A stretch of 64,000 nt of DNA from the NCBI GenBank assembly GCA_023079485.1, contig CM041115.1, positions 46,962,156 through 47,026,155 on the forward strand. The letters are read 5' to 3'. The notes under the pieces were generated by a model, which saw only the letters and a program-made list of their open reading frames with translations, did not search any database and was not told where the DNA came from. This document shows, in pieces, positions 1 through 14,712 of the stretch (positions within the stretch are counted from its first letter, which is position 1; each line of letters opens with the position of its first letter). Source of the stretch: Archilochus colubris (lineage: Eukaryota; Chordata; Aves; Apodiformes; Trochilidae). A program made the translations under genes and the position numbers.

Positions 1-3000
1 TTTATTTTAAAATATGTAAGAAAAAGGAAAATTAAATAGTTAGTTTTCTGCTCAAATAAAGAAGTTGTAGGATTTCACAAGACTTCCAGTTTCAGGAAAG
101 AAAGTCACTAGTTTCATAACCAGGTTTCATACAAGAGCAAGAACTTTGGATATGAATAATTTCCTATTCACAATGAATAATTCTTTGGAAGCCATTCCTG
201 CGTTTTTAAACAAAGGCTGGAGCTTTCTTAATCAGCAGACTTTTTTTCAAAAGGAGGTTACTGCCCAAGAAACTCAGGCAAAGAGGAATCCTGAAGGCTC
301 AGCAAAAAATGCAAACTGATCTAAGCATTGCAGACACCACAGAGGTGATCCTGTTCCCTCCTGCACACTCTTTCCAGAAATCATACTGACTAAACGACTC
401 CAATTCCTTCCACTGCTCCTCTCAGGCATATGTGACATGGATCTACAAGAAGGAGTTACTTACCTAAGATGCCCTGAAACAGACAGGCAGAGGGATGGTA
501 GCACCTCTCTGCAGTCTCGAGGAAGTGGGCCAAATGCAGAGGTGGCATGAAAAGCTGTGATGTAAACTGCTCCTCCCCCAGGACTAAGAGGAGGACCCCA
601 ACCACAGCTTGCCTCTTGCTGGCTTGCTCCAGGACTCAGCAGTGTACCATGGATACAGGCAGAGGCTCAAAGGTGACAGCCTTTCTCATACCATTTACAA
701 AGAGGGGTAAAAGACAGGACATGAGGTGAGCAGCCCCAAATAATAATTATCTCATAGGAATTTGGATGGGCACAGGGAAATGTAAGCTATCAAGAGAATT
801 TCACATAAAACTTGCAACAATTTCTCAAAGAGCCTCTCTTTAGGTCTGGTTTTATGCCTGCAAAAATGCATGAAAGCACAAAGTGCGTAACACCAACGAG
901 GTATCCTTACATTTGGTAGCTCTTCCTGACTTTCCTCAGGATCAGAAAAGAAACCTAACAACTGAGGCTGCTCTGCTTCTTCTCCCTAGCATGCAAACCA
1001 ACTCAGTCACCTAGGTGAAAAGGCTAAAAGCATGTATCCTGAAATAGTGTAAATGGAACTAACAAATGTTGGATACACTCCAAAATCATAAGCTAAAGGG
1101 AGGGTTTAGGCCCTTTTACAATTCTTATAAGCCAGGTGCTGAAATCCGGATACCAGCTGCCTTTTCTGCAATGCCAAGAAATAAATCTTAAACTCCACCC
1201 ACAGACCTCAGATAGTGAATTTTTGTTCCAAGCCTAATCAGTTACCTACTCAATGGTCCCTTTAATTTCAGGTCCAAAAATGTAGTAGTCAGTTTCAGCT
1301 CTAATTTTTGCCTTATGTTAATGAGAGTAAAGTTTTCATCAAATTATCTTTGGCCAAGCTTGTGAGTTGCTATTTTAATCTCATTCCACAAAAAAAATGC
1401 AACACAATGCCCAAGCATTTTATCAGTTTAAGCATGTTTCACCACCTAATGTAAACATACACACGGGTAAAATACAGCAACATAGTGTCTTTAAGTTTTC
1501 CAGTTCTTAAATTAAAAATTCATAATGGGCACCAAAGCCTATATTTTTATCTTCTCCATGTTTTCTACTCTTCTAATCCTGCTATGGTAATCACAGAATT
1601 TTTAAGTAGCTTGCCACCATGTTTCTCAAAAGACTTCAGCTGTGGGGCAGGAAAAAAAACCATAAATATTTCTAAAGTTATCAATGGGCTTGAATAGGGT
1701 GCTCCGTTGCATTGAACTATGTGATCCCTTTATATTATTATGAAACATACAATGTGAACTGACAAATGGATTAACAACCCAACAGCTTGTCCACGTTCAG
1801 TGAAGTAAATCCTCTGGAACAGAGTATCTCATATTAGTAAAGGTGTGTAAATTCTTAAGTATTTATGGGACTGGATGACAGCGGTGAGCACAGTAAATCT
1901 GTATGTTTTATTAGCCTGAACAACTAAATCAAATAAATCTCAATAGCAACACTCAAGCTCTCTATTTTAAAGAAACAATGAAATATGCTTTCTCAGGAGC
2001 ATATTTGTTAGGATTATAACTTAGGTCCTTGTTTTCTTATTTGAAACTCTTACAAAATTATTTCTTCTTACACAAATTGTTTTAAGACAGAAATCTTAAA
2101 CTAGCATGCTATGTAGAAGCAAAGCAAAAAAGTGAGATTATTATCAATATACTCAAGTCTTGTTTTAACAAACCCCTTGCAAAGGATTACAGCATCTAAT
2201 TTAAAAGACTAATTTTAGTGATCTGTGGGTAAAGAACTATTTAAATCATTCAGTTTGACCATTAATGAACTTGTAAGTTAGTATACAGTGAAGGAATTAA
2301 TGACAAGAGCAATCATGTGGAAAGAATCTGTTCATGACTATATGTTCTTGTTTTGCAGAACATTTTTTTCTTTAATCCAGTCAATGTGGATTGGTTCTTT
2401 CTGGTTTGCATTATGCAAAATTTCTTAAGTCTCCCCAGAGTCTGAGGAATTCAGAATCTTCCTTGAAACAATATACTCAAAACTGAATATAAGAACTCCA
2501 GAATTTATTTTTTTTTAGGTTTGGCTTTTTTTTGCATAGAATCCACGCTCTAGTGTTTGATGAATGACTGTAGAAAATTAGGCTAACTGCTGAAGCACTT
2601 GAAAGAATTTTTACTAGTCACAAATCAGAATACATTTTTCTTGTACTCTCAAACACTCACAATTCTATTTAAAAGTTAACACATCTCAATAAAATTCCGT
2701 TTTTATAAACATGAACTGGAAAAACCAAGTAAAAGAACACTCCCAGCATATTTTTCACTGCAGTAAAACACTAGGTCAGAAATGTATCTTTATCCTATAA
2801 ATACATACACAGTTTCACACACTTTTTTTGGTGATGATCCTGCAGTTGCACATTACACATTGCAGTGACAGAACGCATTGCATATCTCAAATGCTATTAA
2901 GGACTTGACATTTATCACCATTTTTCAGCCACTGAGCTGTCTGTATATGTACATTTTCTTTACACAGCCAAGATATGAGGGACTGGCAAGTGTTCTGAGA

Positions 3001-4449
3001 AGATCCTTCTTGCCCTCCACCCTCAGCACCAGGCACACTGTCCCACACATTTTGAACTGCTGCATGGAATTTACCATCTTACTCCTGCCCATTCCCTCCC
3101 TGCCACTAGCAGGCAGAACAAAAGAGGAACATGAGAGGGGTCTTGGCATGGTGATCCACGGGCGTGACTTACCAGGGACACTGAGCCCTGAAGCACAAAG
3201 TACACCCACAGGCACCCACTGTGGACAAGCCACTGGTGAGCAAAGCAGACTCTATCCTGAATTAAATGAAAAAGAGCTTCTCCATGGTTCTAGCTCTTGC
3301 AGACAAACATCAGCACAGCTTAATAACAATATTGTCTGGACTAGAGAAAGCATACATGCCAAGCCATATGCAGGCACTGGAAACATCTGAAACCTGCTAC
3401 AAAACTACTACAGTTGCAAACCTTATTTTGAAGAGTTTAATCCTCATTTCTTCACCTAAGAAAACAAAGGCTGGTAGTCACAAAAAACTTTTTTTCCATC
3501 ATAGGTTATCATCAACTGATTATTACATATGTAAAAATCAAAAAGCTTGTGCAGTACTTTGCAAAGTTCTGCATGGTGCCAACAACAGCAAATGCAACAA
3601 TAATGCAACAACAAATATAGCAATTTGCAACAACAGCAAGCCAGGCCATTTTTTTTTTTTTCATATAGAATTAACAACTTATAAAATTACATCATGTTGG
3701 CACAGTGCTTTAATAATTAGAAGTATTTTTCTCTGGAGTTTATTAGCTGTCACTATAAGAAAATAAAGATCAGAATGTCTCAGCTGCAGTTGGCAGCGTA
3801 AGAACCCAACTAAATGTGACCACTGAAGGTATGCGTTGCCTGCAACGGGGAGCTCTCTACCTACGGCAGCTCTCAGAAACACTCACATATGAACCTTTCT
3901 CACACCCATGTTGCATTCAGTCTCCACCTCTACTTCCATAAACAATAAATTCAATTTTCAAAAAGGCCAACTTTTTAAATTCACATCCACTACATTCCAG
4001 CTTCAGGATCAAAGTTAGAACATTGCTGAAGTTTTTTAAAAAGCCCATCAATGCAATGTGCAAGCAGCTATACCAAATTCAAGCTCACCATCTTGTAGTC
4101 AGTTCTGAGACTTCATTTTCTTGACAGACTTGTGAAAACACAAAAAAAAATCAATCAATTTCTAAGCAATTTTAGACCCCATACACTATAAGAGAAAGAA
4201 CTGTGCAATTTGTGGGAACATTCTGATTTTTTTATGCAGGTTAATGTTGTCTTTTTTGTTGTTTCAAAGGTATAAACCAAGTGAAGGGTTTGGTTTTGAT
4301 TTTTTTTTTTTTTAATGAAGAGATTCTAGCCTCTTTCTTTACTCTTGACATACATTTAGAAATTGACATCCTTTTTTTTCAGAAGACTGTGGAGAACCAA
4401 ACTGCAGTAATTTGGGTCTAGAAAATTTTTCAGTGGTCTGCTTCCCCTT

Positions 4450-4497
4450 TCATGTATGACACCACAAGTAAACCATGTATGACACCACAAGTAAGTC
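4450..4497. repeat. two-copy 24-bp tandem duplication
   Basis: The unit, centred on TATGACACCACAAGTAA, occurs twice head to tail with almost no change. It looks like a simple local duplication with no coding role. Confidence 0.7.
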
Positions 4498-7400
4498 ACA
4501 ATTTGTATTACAGAGAAGCAAGGATACGATGCAACAAGCAATACAGCTATGATCTTCTCAGCGTCCAACAACAGGGTAATAATCAGTCCTAGACTGATCC
4601 TACAATATTTGGCCTAGAAAAAGGCAGACAATAGTGAAGAAAAAGTGAAGAAAATAAAGCATAAAAAAGAACGTAAAGCAGAAGTGCATCTTCCTGGTGA
4701 AACCTGTGAACTTTGAGGCAGAATGCTTCCCAAGTCTCTCCCTCATGAAGTGTAGTTTTGCACAACTTCTCAAGTAACCTGAATGCCATTTACACAGATT
4801 TGGTCCTTGGTGTTCCCTTTGGCTTGTAGCAGGGCAATTATCAGCATATTGCCTTTGTCCAGCTGGCAGAATTATATCATGCATAAGTAAACACGGGGCA
4901 CATACACTTTGTTCTTCCTCTCCCTCCCACAGGCATCCCTTCACAGACTTCTCCGACACCAAAACAAATTCCAACTGGTATCAGTCTTAGCAGAAGTAAA
5001 AGGCAAAGTGATAAGAAAAATCTGCATAAAGGAAACACATTATTTTCTTGTGCAAGAAAAACACTCCCATTATGTGCATAGCAGGTGATTCACACTGTAG
5101 TTAGAACTGATTTGTATCATTGTCTTTCTGTAGCTGAATGTAAAGTCTGGATTTTAACACCAGAGTTAATTATTGTGCTGCCACAGAAGCTCTTCATCAC
5201 TCTATGAAAAAACAGGAGACTGAGGGGGGCATTTGAAAAGTGCTTACAAAAGCAAAAAAAATGGTAGCAATGATAGGCAAATAATGAGGACACCATGAGG
5301 ATGGAGAAGATAGGCTGGAAGCAAGAACACAATCACTGAGAGATGAAAAAAGACAAAACAGTTACATTTATCACTGCCCTCCATCTCATTTAATTTCACG
5401 GCATCTGTTAAAGGAACACCTCTCTAGAGGAGCTTCTGTCATCCAGTAGCAGTCTGGGGAAACGGCAAGTACTAACCCAGGTCTTCACTGAGTCACCAGG
5501 CCTGCCACTGGCAGAAGTTTAGAGGTGCTACTACTCATCCTTGCCAGGAATTTACCCTCTGCGTACCACATATGCCAAACAGAAATAAACACAGCATCAT
5601 GTGGAGAATGTTTTGTTTCCATTCATAAACCAAATACATTTCAGACAAAAAGAGACATACTGAGGGCATAATATGACAAATAATTGGGAGGTATGGCCAT
5701 AGGCACTATGCAGACATTAAGACACTTCTCTAATTTGCAGCTGTACATTTTTTGTACATTAATAGCAGTAAATTTTGGCAAATAAAGTAGAAGCAATGAC
5801 TCAGAGTACCTAGAAGAAGCATTGCTAGTGGGAAAGCAACAAAACTGTAGATCAGGAAAAGAAACAGCAGTTTTCCACAAAAGCTAACAGACATGAAGAC
5901 AATAAAGCAATGTCATTTTGTGATTTTTTTTCCATTAAAATGGAAATAATCTGGCATAATGTCCTACCCTAATAAAAACAAAGCAGTTGATGTGGTTTCT
6001 TGCTTTGGTGATGGGAGTGTAAGCACAAACACACAGCAATAATCAGTGGACCCTATTTTTCTGTTCACAAATAGACAGCTATACTATCCAACTCACTTGT
6101 ACAAAGGAATAAAGTAAGTTTGCATCTTGTAATCTTTAATTTCTGATGCATTAGTCATGAGCATATAAATTTAAGATGTGTGCATGTATTACTCTGCAAA
6201 CAGATAATAAGCAGATACATTGTAAACATTACAATATTTACCAGAAAAATAGATGAAAATAGTTGCTAAGAATAACACCCTAAATCTTATCATATTGCAT
6301 TAAAATCAACTAACTTATTTTAATTAAGTAGTCTGAACTTCAGATTGCATCCTTTCCAAGCGCTAGGTATAAACAACTGAAAATACTAATTCTCGTTTTT
6401 TCTTTCAATAAGTCAAAACAGTATTTAAAAATGTTTGCAGATGGAAAATCAGATGCTTTGGAAGTCTTTTATACCTTATTATTTCTTCAGCAGTTTGTTT
6501 TTCTTGTTCTAAAATAATCCTAGGCTTTTGAAAATTTTAGAGATAAGACACTTAGACACAAAAATCTTATGTACTTATTTTCTCCTTTCTTTCAAAGCTA
6601 TTACTGCTCCTTAGTAAATGACTTCTCTTCGGCAGTTCATAACCCGAAGTCAATTAACTTTCTTTCAACACTGCTTTTACCATATTAATTTCAACAAAAT
6701 CCCTCCTACAAAGAAAACCATATTACAAAATATTATTGGAACTAAATAAATAAATCAGTCTAAATCTCTAGAATCTGATGTAAAGTCTTTTCCTATACTT
6801 TCACCACCTTAGCAGAACTATCCTGTATAGACACAGTTTTGCATTATATTCTATAAAAGTCTAGCATTTCCTGATTAAACTTCCATGACTCGTCTACAAG
6901 GGTGAAAAAATAAACCACTCCAGCAACCTTTCATTCTGCATTTCGCCTTCACCCTTGACAAGGAGAAATTTCTATTATCTAAAAGAAAAGTCCAGCTGCA
7001 CAGACCCTACCATTCCTCTCAGTAGAAGAGGTTCATTTAAAAAGAATCTCCAGATTTAGTAAGAAACTCGTGTTGGAGTTGGGGAGTCCATACAGTACTT
7101 TCTGGTAGTAAGAATGGACAAAATTGTACTTTTGTGACCAAGAACTCTCAGAAGAGCACTGGTGCTGATATTACCACTCATGAGACCTTATTCAGAGTTA
7201 CTAACCCCATGTTTTCTCCTCAGTCCGTTTTCCCAGTACCATAGTTATCAGTGATTGTGACTGTGTCTTACCCAATGCACACAAAGTTATGCCCTTTCTC
7301 TTCTTCAAGGAGCAAGACTTGTGCCTTATGTTTTAGGTCTGAAGGCTGAGAATACTTCAGTCATTTACCTTCCAAAAATAAAATAAATGGTGGTTTTCCC

Positions 7401-9763
7401 CGCTGTAGATATCAGTGCGCAATGACAAGAAAATGCAGAAGTCTAAATAGGTCTTTGAGTCCTCAGGTTATGAAGACCCAAATCTATGAAAACAGATTCA
7501 CAAATCCACACAAGAACTGAAGCCAATCTGAATGTGTACTTATAATCAACACAAGTGATTAATGAATTACTTGAATGAAGAGCAGAGTTCATAAAGGAAT
7601 TACAGCTGTATTTGAATTACATTTCCAGATTTCAGTTTTGGACACACAGAAAGTTTTGTCTTCAGTGGTCCAGACTATATCTTTCACTTAGCCCTTTCAC
7701 TTTACATAGTGTAGTGTTTAGGAGGGCAAAGGGATTCAGAACTTGTCGCTACAGTGTTTTCCATATCAGATAACTATTATATTGGTCACAGGCAAAATTT
7801 AAAATCAAGATCTATTCAGACTTATTTTTTTATATTAGACTGATCACTGGAGTTGGGGATTTATTTTTTCTCCACACAAGTGAAAGAGAGAGAGTTCTTG
7901 CAAAACTTACATTTCAGTCTCCCCACCTCACAGAATCACAAGTTACTGTACTTGCTCTTGATATGAGCAATTTTTCTTTTTCCATCAGTGCTGTGCAACG
8001 TAATTGCTAGGGCTGACCTGCAGGAAGGTAAAATGAGTGTCAAGGAGATGTGAAAGAGAAGAAGATACAGTTACCTGAGGTACAGGATCAAACTCCAAGG
8101 CAGAACCTGCACAAGCATGCTGGTATCCAGGATGGCATGCTGGCAGAGCAGACATAGAGGGAAGAGAGACAGAATTGTGATCCTAGGGACACCAAGACCT
8201 ACCCACCATCCCAGCTGGTGGGAAACAGTAGTTTTTGGTAACCACCATTCATGGGATTATACTGAGCAGGCACCGGTGAAAAATCTTACAGTAGGTAACC
8301 AGACATGTAGTCTGTCTCAGTTGTTGTTTCAAGTATTTCCTGGAGCAGATTCAAAGTTGTTCCACCTTTCAAATGCCCAGCAAGTCAAACATCTCAGTTG
8401 GATACTAACCCCTGCTTCATTTGTGCGTAGAACTTGTCATGAGGTCAATGAAAGTTTCAAAGCCTTCAGCAGCTTGCATATTTAGCAAGAAAATTATTTC
8501 TCTTTCATGAGAAAGGAATTCAAAACAGCCACAGCAAAACCCATGAAAAGTTAATGGTGTTGGTCTTACACAAGATTCCAGCCAGATTTAGCAATTTGAC
8601 TACCAACTATAGAAGGCCATTCTATGAAACCAATGTTTCCCATCCCCATCCAAGGTACCAGTAAAAAAACAGACTGATCAAAAATTGACAGTTTCTCTGT
8701 TTTTTGAATAATGCACAGAATTTGCATGATCATAAATGAATGAATGGGTCTAAATATGCAAATCTATGCAAAACTAATTTCTCTCTCCACACACTTCTAA
8801 AACACCATAAGTAGTCTAAAAAATTTTCATCATGACTTCTTTGCTGCTTCACCCACCTTCACACCAAGCAGGTGCAGTTAAATAACAATCACGCTGTAAT
8901 CAAGCAAGATGCCAGAAAAAATATTCCCATCACATGAACCCTAGAAATTTCAGAGGTTAAGTACTCATAGCTCAGAGCAGAAATCTCCCTTTCTCTTATG
9001 AACACATATGGTGCATTCAGAAATAAACAGCTTTTCACATGGAAATAAGACCTGTAACCTTTTCTTCACACCAGTGAAAAAAGTAATTGAGATAGCATAC
9101 ACAAGATAGGAAAGATGCCAACATAGCCAGAAGTCAAGATAAAAAGCCACTTTTAAGTGGTGCAGCAAAGCTATCAAGAATCTGAGTAGAGAATATGTGG
9201 GCAAAAACTACCAGGCTTGGATCTCTCTGGGCAAAGAAGAGTCATGCAGCAGTAGCATTAACCATCCCACTGCTGAGAAACCGGATAAGAAGGGTACACA
9301 AGATATCAAAAGTTGTCTCCCAGGAGGCACCGAGGTCCCCAGATGAACAGCATTTCTCTTACATTACAAAAGATTTTTTAAACAGTTCCTCTTATTTGCA
9401 AGCCAACTCATTTTCTAGCTACATGCTTAAGCAAATAAATATCCAAGCAGTCCTCTCTTACTGCCGAAAGCATCAAAACATTAATCAGAAACAGTGTGGC
9501 TTGTGTTAGTAGAAAGATTTCACTAATTAACTGAAACCATCATTGGGTCAGTAGTTTTTCAGATCATTACTTATTTAGGAATGCTGGTTGACAGACCAAT
9601 TATAGTTTGCTTAGCTGGAACTTGAAAGGAAACTGCAGATTTATTAACAGATGTTCAAATAGAAGTATATAATAAATGTTTAAGTTTAATGCAGATCAAA
9701 TGTGCTACTGCATAACTCTTGACTATCCCCTAAAATAAGCTATTAAAAACACAGGGTAGAACA

Positions 9764-9794
9764 ATGATATGTATGTATGTATGTATATACACAC
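9764..9794. repeat. ATGT/AC microsatellite
   Basis: A short run of GTAT units passes into alternating TATACACACA. It is simple sequence. Confidence 0.75.
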
Positions 9795-9897
9795 AAGGAA
9801 GTGTATGTACATTACGCAATTAAGAATTATATTTTAGCTGCCAAAGTAAGCTTCTCGTTCATAATGTCAGCAATGATGAGTACTGCCTGTCATACTA

Positions 9898-9934
9898 TTT
9901 ATTCAAATAGCCATATGTATGCTATTTGAATAAA
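9898..9934. repeat. perfect 14-bp inverted repeat
   Basis: TTTATTCAAATAGC is followed by nine bases (CATATGTAT) and then its exact reverse complement. It could form a small stem-loop. There is no flanking duplication or transposon end that I recognise. Confidence 0.8.
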
Positions 9935-12597
9935 GCATGACTTTTTAGTCCAGGCAAGTATTAAAATTTATTCTAGGTTTTGTCAAGTATCTTTTTAGCA
10001 TCTATTTTCATTTCACCTTTTAAAGTAAAAATTATTAAACTGTATATATAGGCATTTGTGGTTTCTTATAAAACTGTTCAAACCACTTATTTAGTATATT
10101 TCCAAACCACTCATGGTAAAATTCCTGGTAACACCAAAGCCTTTTCAGTGGCCCAATTTCATTCAAGTCTCAGAAACAGGCTGACTGTGACACACTGTAC
10201 TCATAAACTGTAAAGCTAATGTGTTTTGTGTAACAGGCAGGATACAATGCTAGTTAAAAGCACTGTTTAGCCTTTGACTTCTCATTCAAGTAACAATAAA
10301 GAGGCGAAATAAAGAGCTATTCAGGTTAAATAAACAATTTTTATCAAAAACCCAAGATCTGAGGATACTGAAAAGTGCAAAGAGAACATTTTTATCTATC
10401 TACATCTTCAATCCAGTCTGTACCTATTACCATCTAAACAGAGGAACCTGTACAATTTAACTGCTGCTCATGCAAGATCATCACTCTCAGTGTCCATAAC
10501 CAACCAAACCTGAATATACTACAGTGCTAATAAAACATCATCCCGCCTAAAAATTTACGCACCATTTGAATGGAACCCTTTTTTGGAGATTAGATTTTAA
10601 TATTTCTTCTACCTTTAAGCTCCTAGAGTGGTCTGTCTGCAGGCCTTCAATTGCACTGCTCCTGAAAATGCAATGAAGCTGTGGCAACCTGGCCTTAGTA
10701 CTGCACTCCCAGTCACATGTGCTTTCAGGGCCATGGGGAAGAGAGACCCTTCCTCCTTTTGGGAGATGCCAGGTTACTGGAGGGGGAGAGGGCTGGCAAG
10801 ACTGCAGAGTACAGCACAGTGGCAGGATGGGGCTGAAAGACACCAATGGATGGACAGATAGTCACCTCTCAGGGGTGACAAAGACTTTGCAATGGACTGG
10901 AGAGGACTGACCAGGGCTTGCCCCCACACCTAAACCCTGCACTGCTTGCCAGCAAGAACTCCAAATAATACCCTGTGGGATTTATGAATACTTGTATTTC
11001 TCCTTTTACTACTTTCACTTTTCTCTTTCAGCAAAATTAGCCTAGGTTCTTATCCTGTCTTTTATAACAGTCAGCTCAGAAAACCTACCTTAAGTTTTAA
11101 CATACTTGTTGTATAATGACCCACCAGCGTTCTCTATCACGTGCATTAGCAGCTGATATCTCCACTAACAACCGGGGAACTGAATCAGACACTGCAGGAA
11201 GAGGGTGCTCCTGAAACCTTGGACTACTCAGCAGAGCTATACCTCTTACGGACCACAGACTCAGACATCACATCTGCCCAATTTAATCACTTACATTTTT
11301 AGTATTAAATAAAGAACATTTTTTGGGAAAAGTTACTTTAAAGATTGCTATTTCCAACTGGTGTTTGCCATTTCCAATTTCCAAACTCTTAATACACGTG
11401 GTTTATTTATTTATATACTTGTGGTTTATATTTTAGTAATTAATTCTCCAAATCTTGATTCTGTAAGGGATTTTAGTAAATACAAGTTATGAATACAGTC
11501 AGTTGGGGTTTTTTGTTTGTTTCTTGGGTTTTTTTTTTGTAAAAGCAGAAGCTTGACTCTCCTGAAGATGAAATACTAGTTCAATGAGACTGCATGGAAA
11601 GAGCACAATCCCACTGCCATGCTGGTGACACAAATACGGCTGCTTTAGTGGGAGACATATTTTACTCTGATGGAGGTTATCAATGCAGATAAGGTACAAA
11701 CAGATAGAAATGGCCAAGTACCTTCACTGACTTCTCTCTTTCATTTTCTATTTTTTTTAAAAAGGGGCAAGATTTGCTGCAAGGAAGTGAAAACGGAAAA
11801 CTAAGTACTTATAAAGTAGTGCATCCACTCTCCATTGTTTAAGTATCTTTTCTTATTCATATTCATCTCCAATAGCAACCTTTATGGTTTAGAGCTTAAT
11901 TGCATTAAAAAATAAATAACTGTAAGGCATGGTCAGTTAAAGCAACCTCTCCTGAACACAAAAGAATGCCTCCTGCATGAAAACATTTTACTGTATTGAT
12001 CTGCCCCGAAAGAAGCAGGAAGCTCTGCAAAATAATTCTGACTGTGCAGAGTAAAGTTACATCAACATGCAAAAGCATGTCACTGGGCAAACACAAAATA
12101 CTCTTCATCATGAATCCTAACAGAGAGGAGGGGCAAACGGGCAGGGTGGGAACACAGAACTAAAATGGGACACAATTGTTCAAGAAGCTCCAGCAAGTAC
12201 CACAGCAGACAACAAATTAGAATTCTGACATGCTGATGCAAATACTGAGTTCTCCAATAACAACTGAGCCATCAGTCTTAACATCTGCTTCTCTCTATTC
12301 TCTGCCTCAGGCCCCATCTGCTGCACCCAACACATACTGAGCTAGTATCTCAAGTCTGCTGAAAAGATGACCTGCACTCTCACAACTAGCAGTGAAGGAC
12401 ACACTCCATTCAACTATAAGGTAAGATGCATTGACTGCAAACACCTTGCTGGCCTGAGATTAAATCTACCCCAGAAGGGAACTCTGAGACAGATTTAATT
12501 ATCAAATTCAGCTTCAGAAAGACCAGCCATGAGTAAAATAGAAAATAAAAAAATTCTTAGTGGTGCAGAAAATTCCTCCTTTTATTCACAGAGGCAT

Positions 12598-12690
12598 TCT
12601 AGAATCACAGCATCACAGCTTATCTCAAGTGGGAAGGGATCCACAATGTTCATTGAGTCCAACTCCCAGCTCCCTGCAAGATTATTTCAG
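12598..12690 (-). mobile_element. CR1 LINE 3' end fragment
   Basis: The plus strand reads AGAATCACAGCATCACAG, followed by the GAAGGGATC...GAGTCCAACTCC block. This is the reverse complement of the usual CR1 3' end. Only about 90 bp remain, so this is a short, 5'-truncated and diverged copy. Confidence 0.65.
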
Positions 12691-14659
12691 GTATTTATAA
12701 TTGTGTGAGAAGCCTGAAAGTAAATGAAAGAACTTTTCCACACTTTATGTATAGACATCAGATGAATGGCTTCTCTTCTCATTGTTTTCCATGGGTGAGG
12801 AGAGCGAGAGAGCAGCAGAGCACCTGAGACAAAGCACACGGTTAGTATGCTTCTTGTTCACCATCATCAAACGGGTCTGCAGCAGTGGAGACCAAATGAC
12901 AGAACACATTACCATGGTGGAGATCATGTTATAGCATTGCTAGGAAATGCAATGTAGTTCAAGAACACAATAGTAATAATACACAGGAAAGTCAAATGCA
13001 TCTACGAAGTTCAGAATTCACATAAATCTACCCTCAACCAGGTTGCTTTTTGGCCTCCTGCCCCTCACTTAAAGGCACAAACAACCAGTTCTCTCTCTGT
13101 AGCTGCACACACAGCCCTGAAATTAATTTTTTGTTTCACATCAGTAAATTGCACTCCAGATGAACATCTCAAAGTACTGTATATTTGTAAAAATAAATTA
13201 CCCAAATTTTTCAAATTAGTAGAGGGCACAGCAAATTTAAGTGACCTATCCATACTCACATCAAAATACTAAAATCTTACTACACTCAGAGGGAGAGGCA
13301 GCCTTAATGCAGCTTTCAAGAATTTTCAGGTACAAAACTTCCAGAATGTCATATTTCAACTAGATTTTTATTCCAAATTTCCCCTAAAAAAAGGTGTCTG
13401 GAACGTGCACCTCTCTGTCTGAAAACAGGTTTTGCTAGTGCCCCCTCCTGGTGATACAACAAACCTGAAAAATTAAGCACTTAGCTGAAGATTCTCACAA
13501 CAAAGTCAAGCGAAAATATAGTAGTTTGGCCTGGTTTAGATTGATTCTTTATGATAGCTTGACCTGCAGCATCAGATTTTCCTCTGTGTGAACTTGGAGG
13601 ATACAAAATGCATTTAGCCATTTTTAGGATAATGAAAGTGCAAAACATATAAGCATCCTTTAATCAGTGTCAACGGAGACAATAAAAGGAAACGCTACAT
13701 TCCTGGAAGAGTCACCACCGTTCAGGTGCCTTGACTTTATCCTTTGGGAATTTATCTGGAGAGAACATTCAAAGGCATACTGAGACCCCCATTAGATGCT
13801 GCCCATGAGGTCATGAGCTTGGTGTCACCACCCCATCTGGCTTGCCCACACTTTCCTGGCAGCTGGAGATACTCCTTTGATGCTACTGACAACAGCAGCC
13901 TGTGACCTTGGTGAAAACAGGTATCATAAAGCTATTGATAAATACACCCTGTCACATTCAACTGGTTTGCCCCAGTCTGAAATAATAACTTTTGGTCCAA
14001 GAAAATTCTAAATATAAGCTTTACTTAAATCTACCCCTTTGTTATATGGTACTTTGGATGGTTGCAATTTGTGTTAAAGTTCATTGTCAAGACCCACAAA
14101 GCAGAGGACAGGGGTATAAGAGCAGTTAAATTACACTCTTAAGATGGAATGGGTAAGTATTGGCAATATGCCTAATACTCTTGAGGGATTTTACAGTTCC
14201 TGTGTAAAGTAGATCCTTTTTGGCATTAAGCCGAACACTCTTCAGGGAAATTTTGTAAGTTGCCTGAGGCCTTTATAACACATGGTGCAACATGCATTTT
14301 TGTATCACCAGCTATTTTTATTTTCTTAAACAAAATCTTGAGGACTAGAGATAAAGATTCTAGAGTCATAGTCAATATAAATCACTACCTCCCATCATTT
14401 GTGTTCAAGAGTTGCCTGAACATCATTTGTGTTTAAGAGTTGTACCATACCTGAAGCATGAAAGATGAGGCGGGGGGGGGAGGGAGAGGGGGAAGTAACC
14501 TGAAATAAGTACTCCAAAGCAATGTCTTACAAGAGGAATCTGTGCACTACCTTTCACATAAAAATGAGTAAACCTCCTGTACATTATGCAGGAGAAGTAC
14601 CAAGAGTCACCAAGAAAACCTGATCAGGATTGCTGGTAATCCTGTCCCTAAAACTAATT
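12691..14659. other. non-coding stretch between CR1 fragments
   Basis: No gene can be supported. An imperfect duplication of CATCATTTGTGTTCAAGAGT lies near 14.4 kb, and an imperfect direct repeat lies near 14.16-14.25 kb. A G-rich run (GGCGGGGGGGGAGGGAGAGG) occurs near 14.47 kb. Confidence 0.55.
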
Positions 14660-14712
14660 ATCATAGAATCATACAATGGTTTAAGTTGGAGTGGGTTAAA
14701 ACTCTCTCTCAT
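14660..14712 (-). mobile_element. CR1 LINE 3' end fragment
   Basis: ATCATAGAATCATACAATGG followed by TTAAGTTGGAGTGGG is the reverse complement of a CR1 3' end. It sits just upstream of the GC-rich RING gene island. It is very short and may be only the terminal tail. Confidence 0.6.

Larger units (their letters stand above)
1..12595. other. AT-rich non-coding stretch
   Basis: I see no supported gene here. Open frames are short, lack family resemblance and are not flanked by convincing paired splice sites. The stretch holds homopolymer runs, a 24-bp tandem duplication near 4.45 kb, an ATGT-rich microsatellite near 9.77 kb and a perfect 14-bp hairpin at 9.9 kb. It could be intergenic DNA or intron of a gene extending outside the window. 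Confidence 0.6.

Noticed and set aside
2878..3390. 170-codon frame near the left end
   Set aside because: It does not begin with ATG, has no recognisable domain, and splice-like sites on the opposite strand do not form a credible exon.
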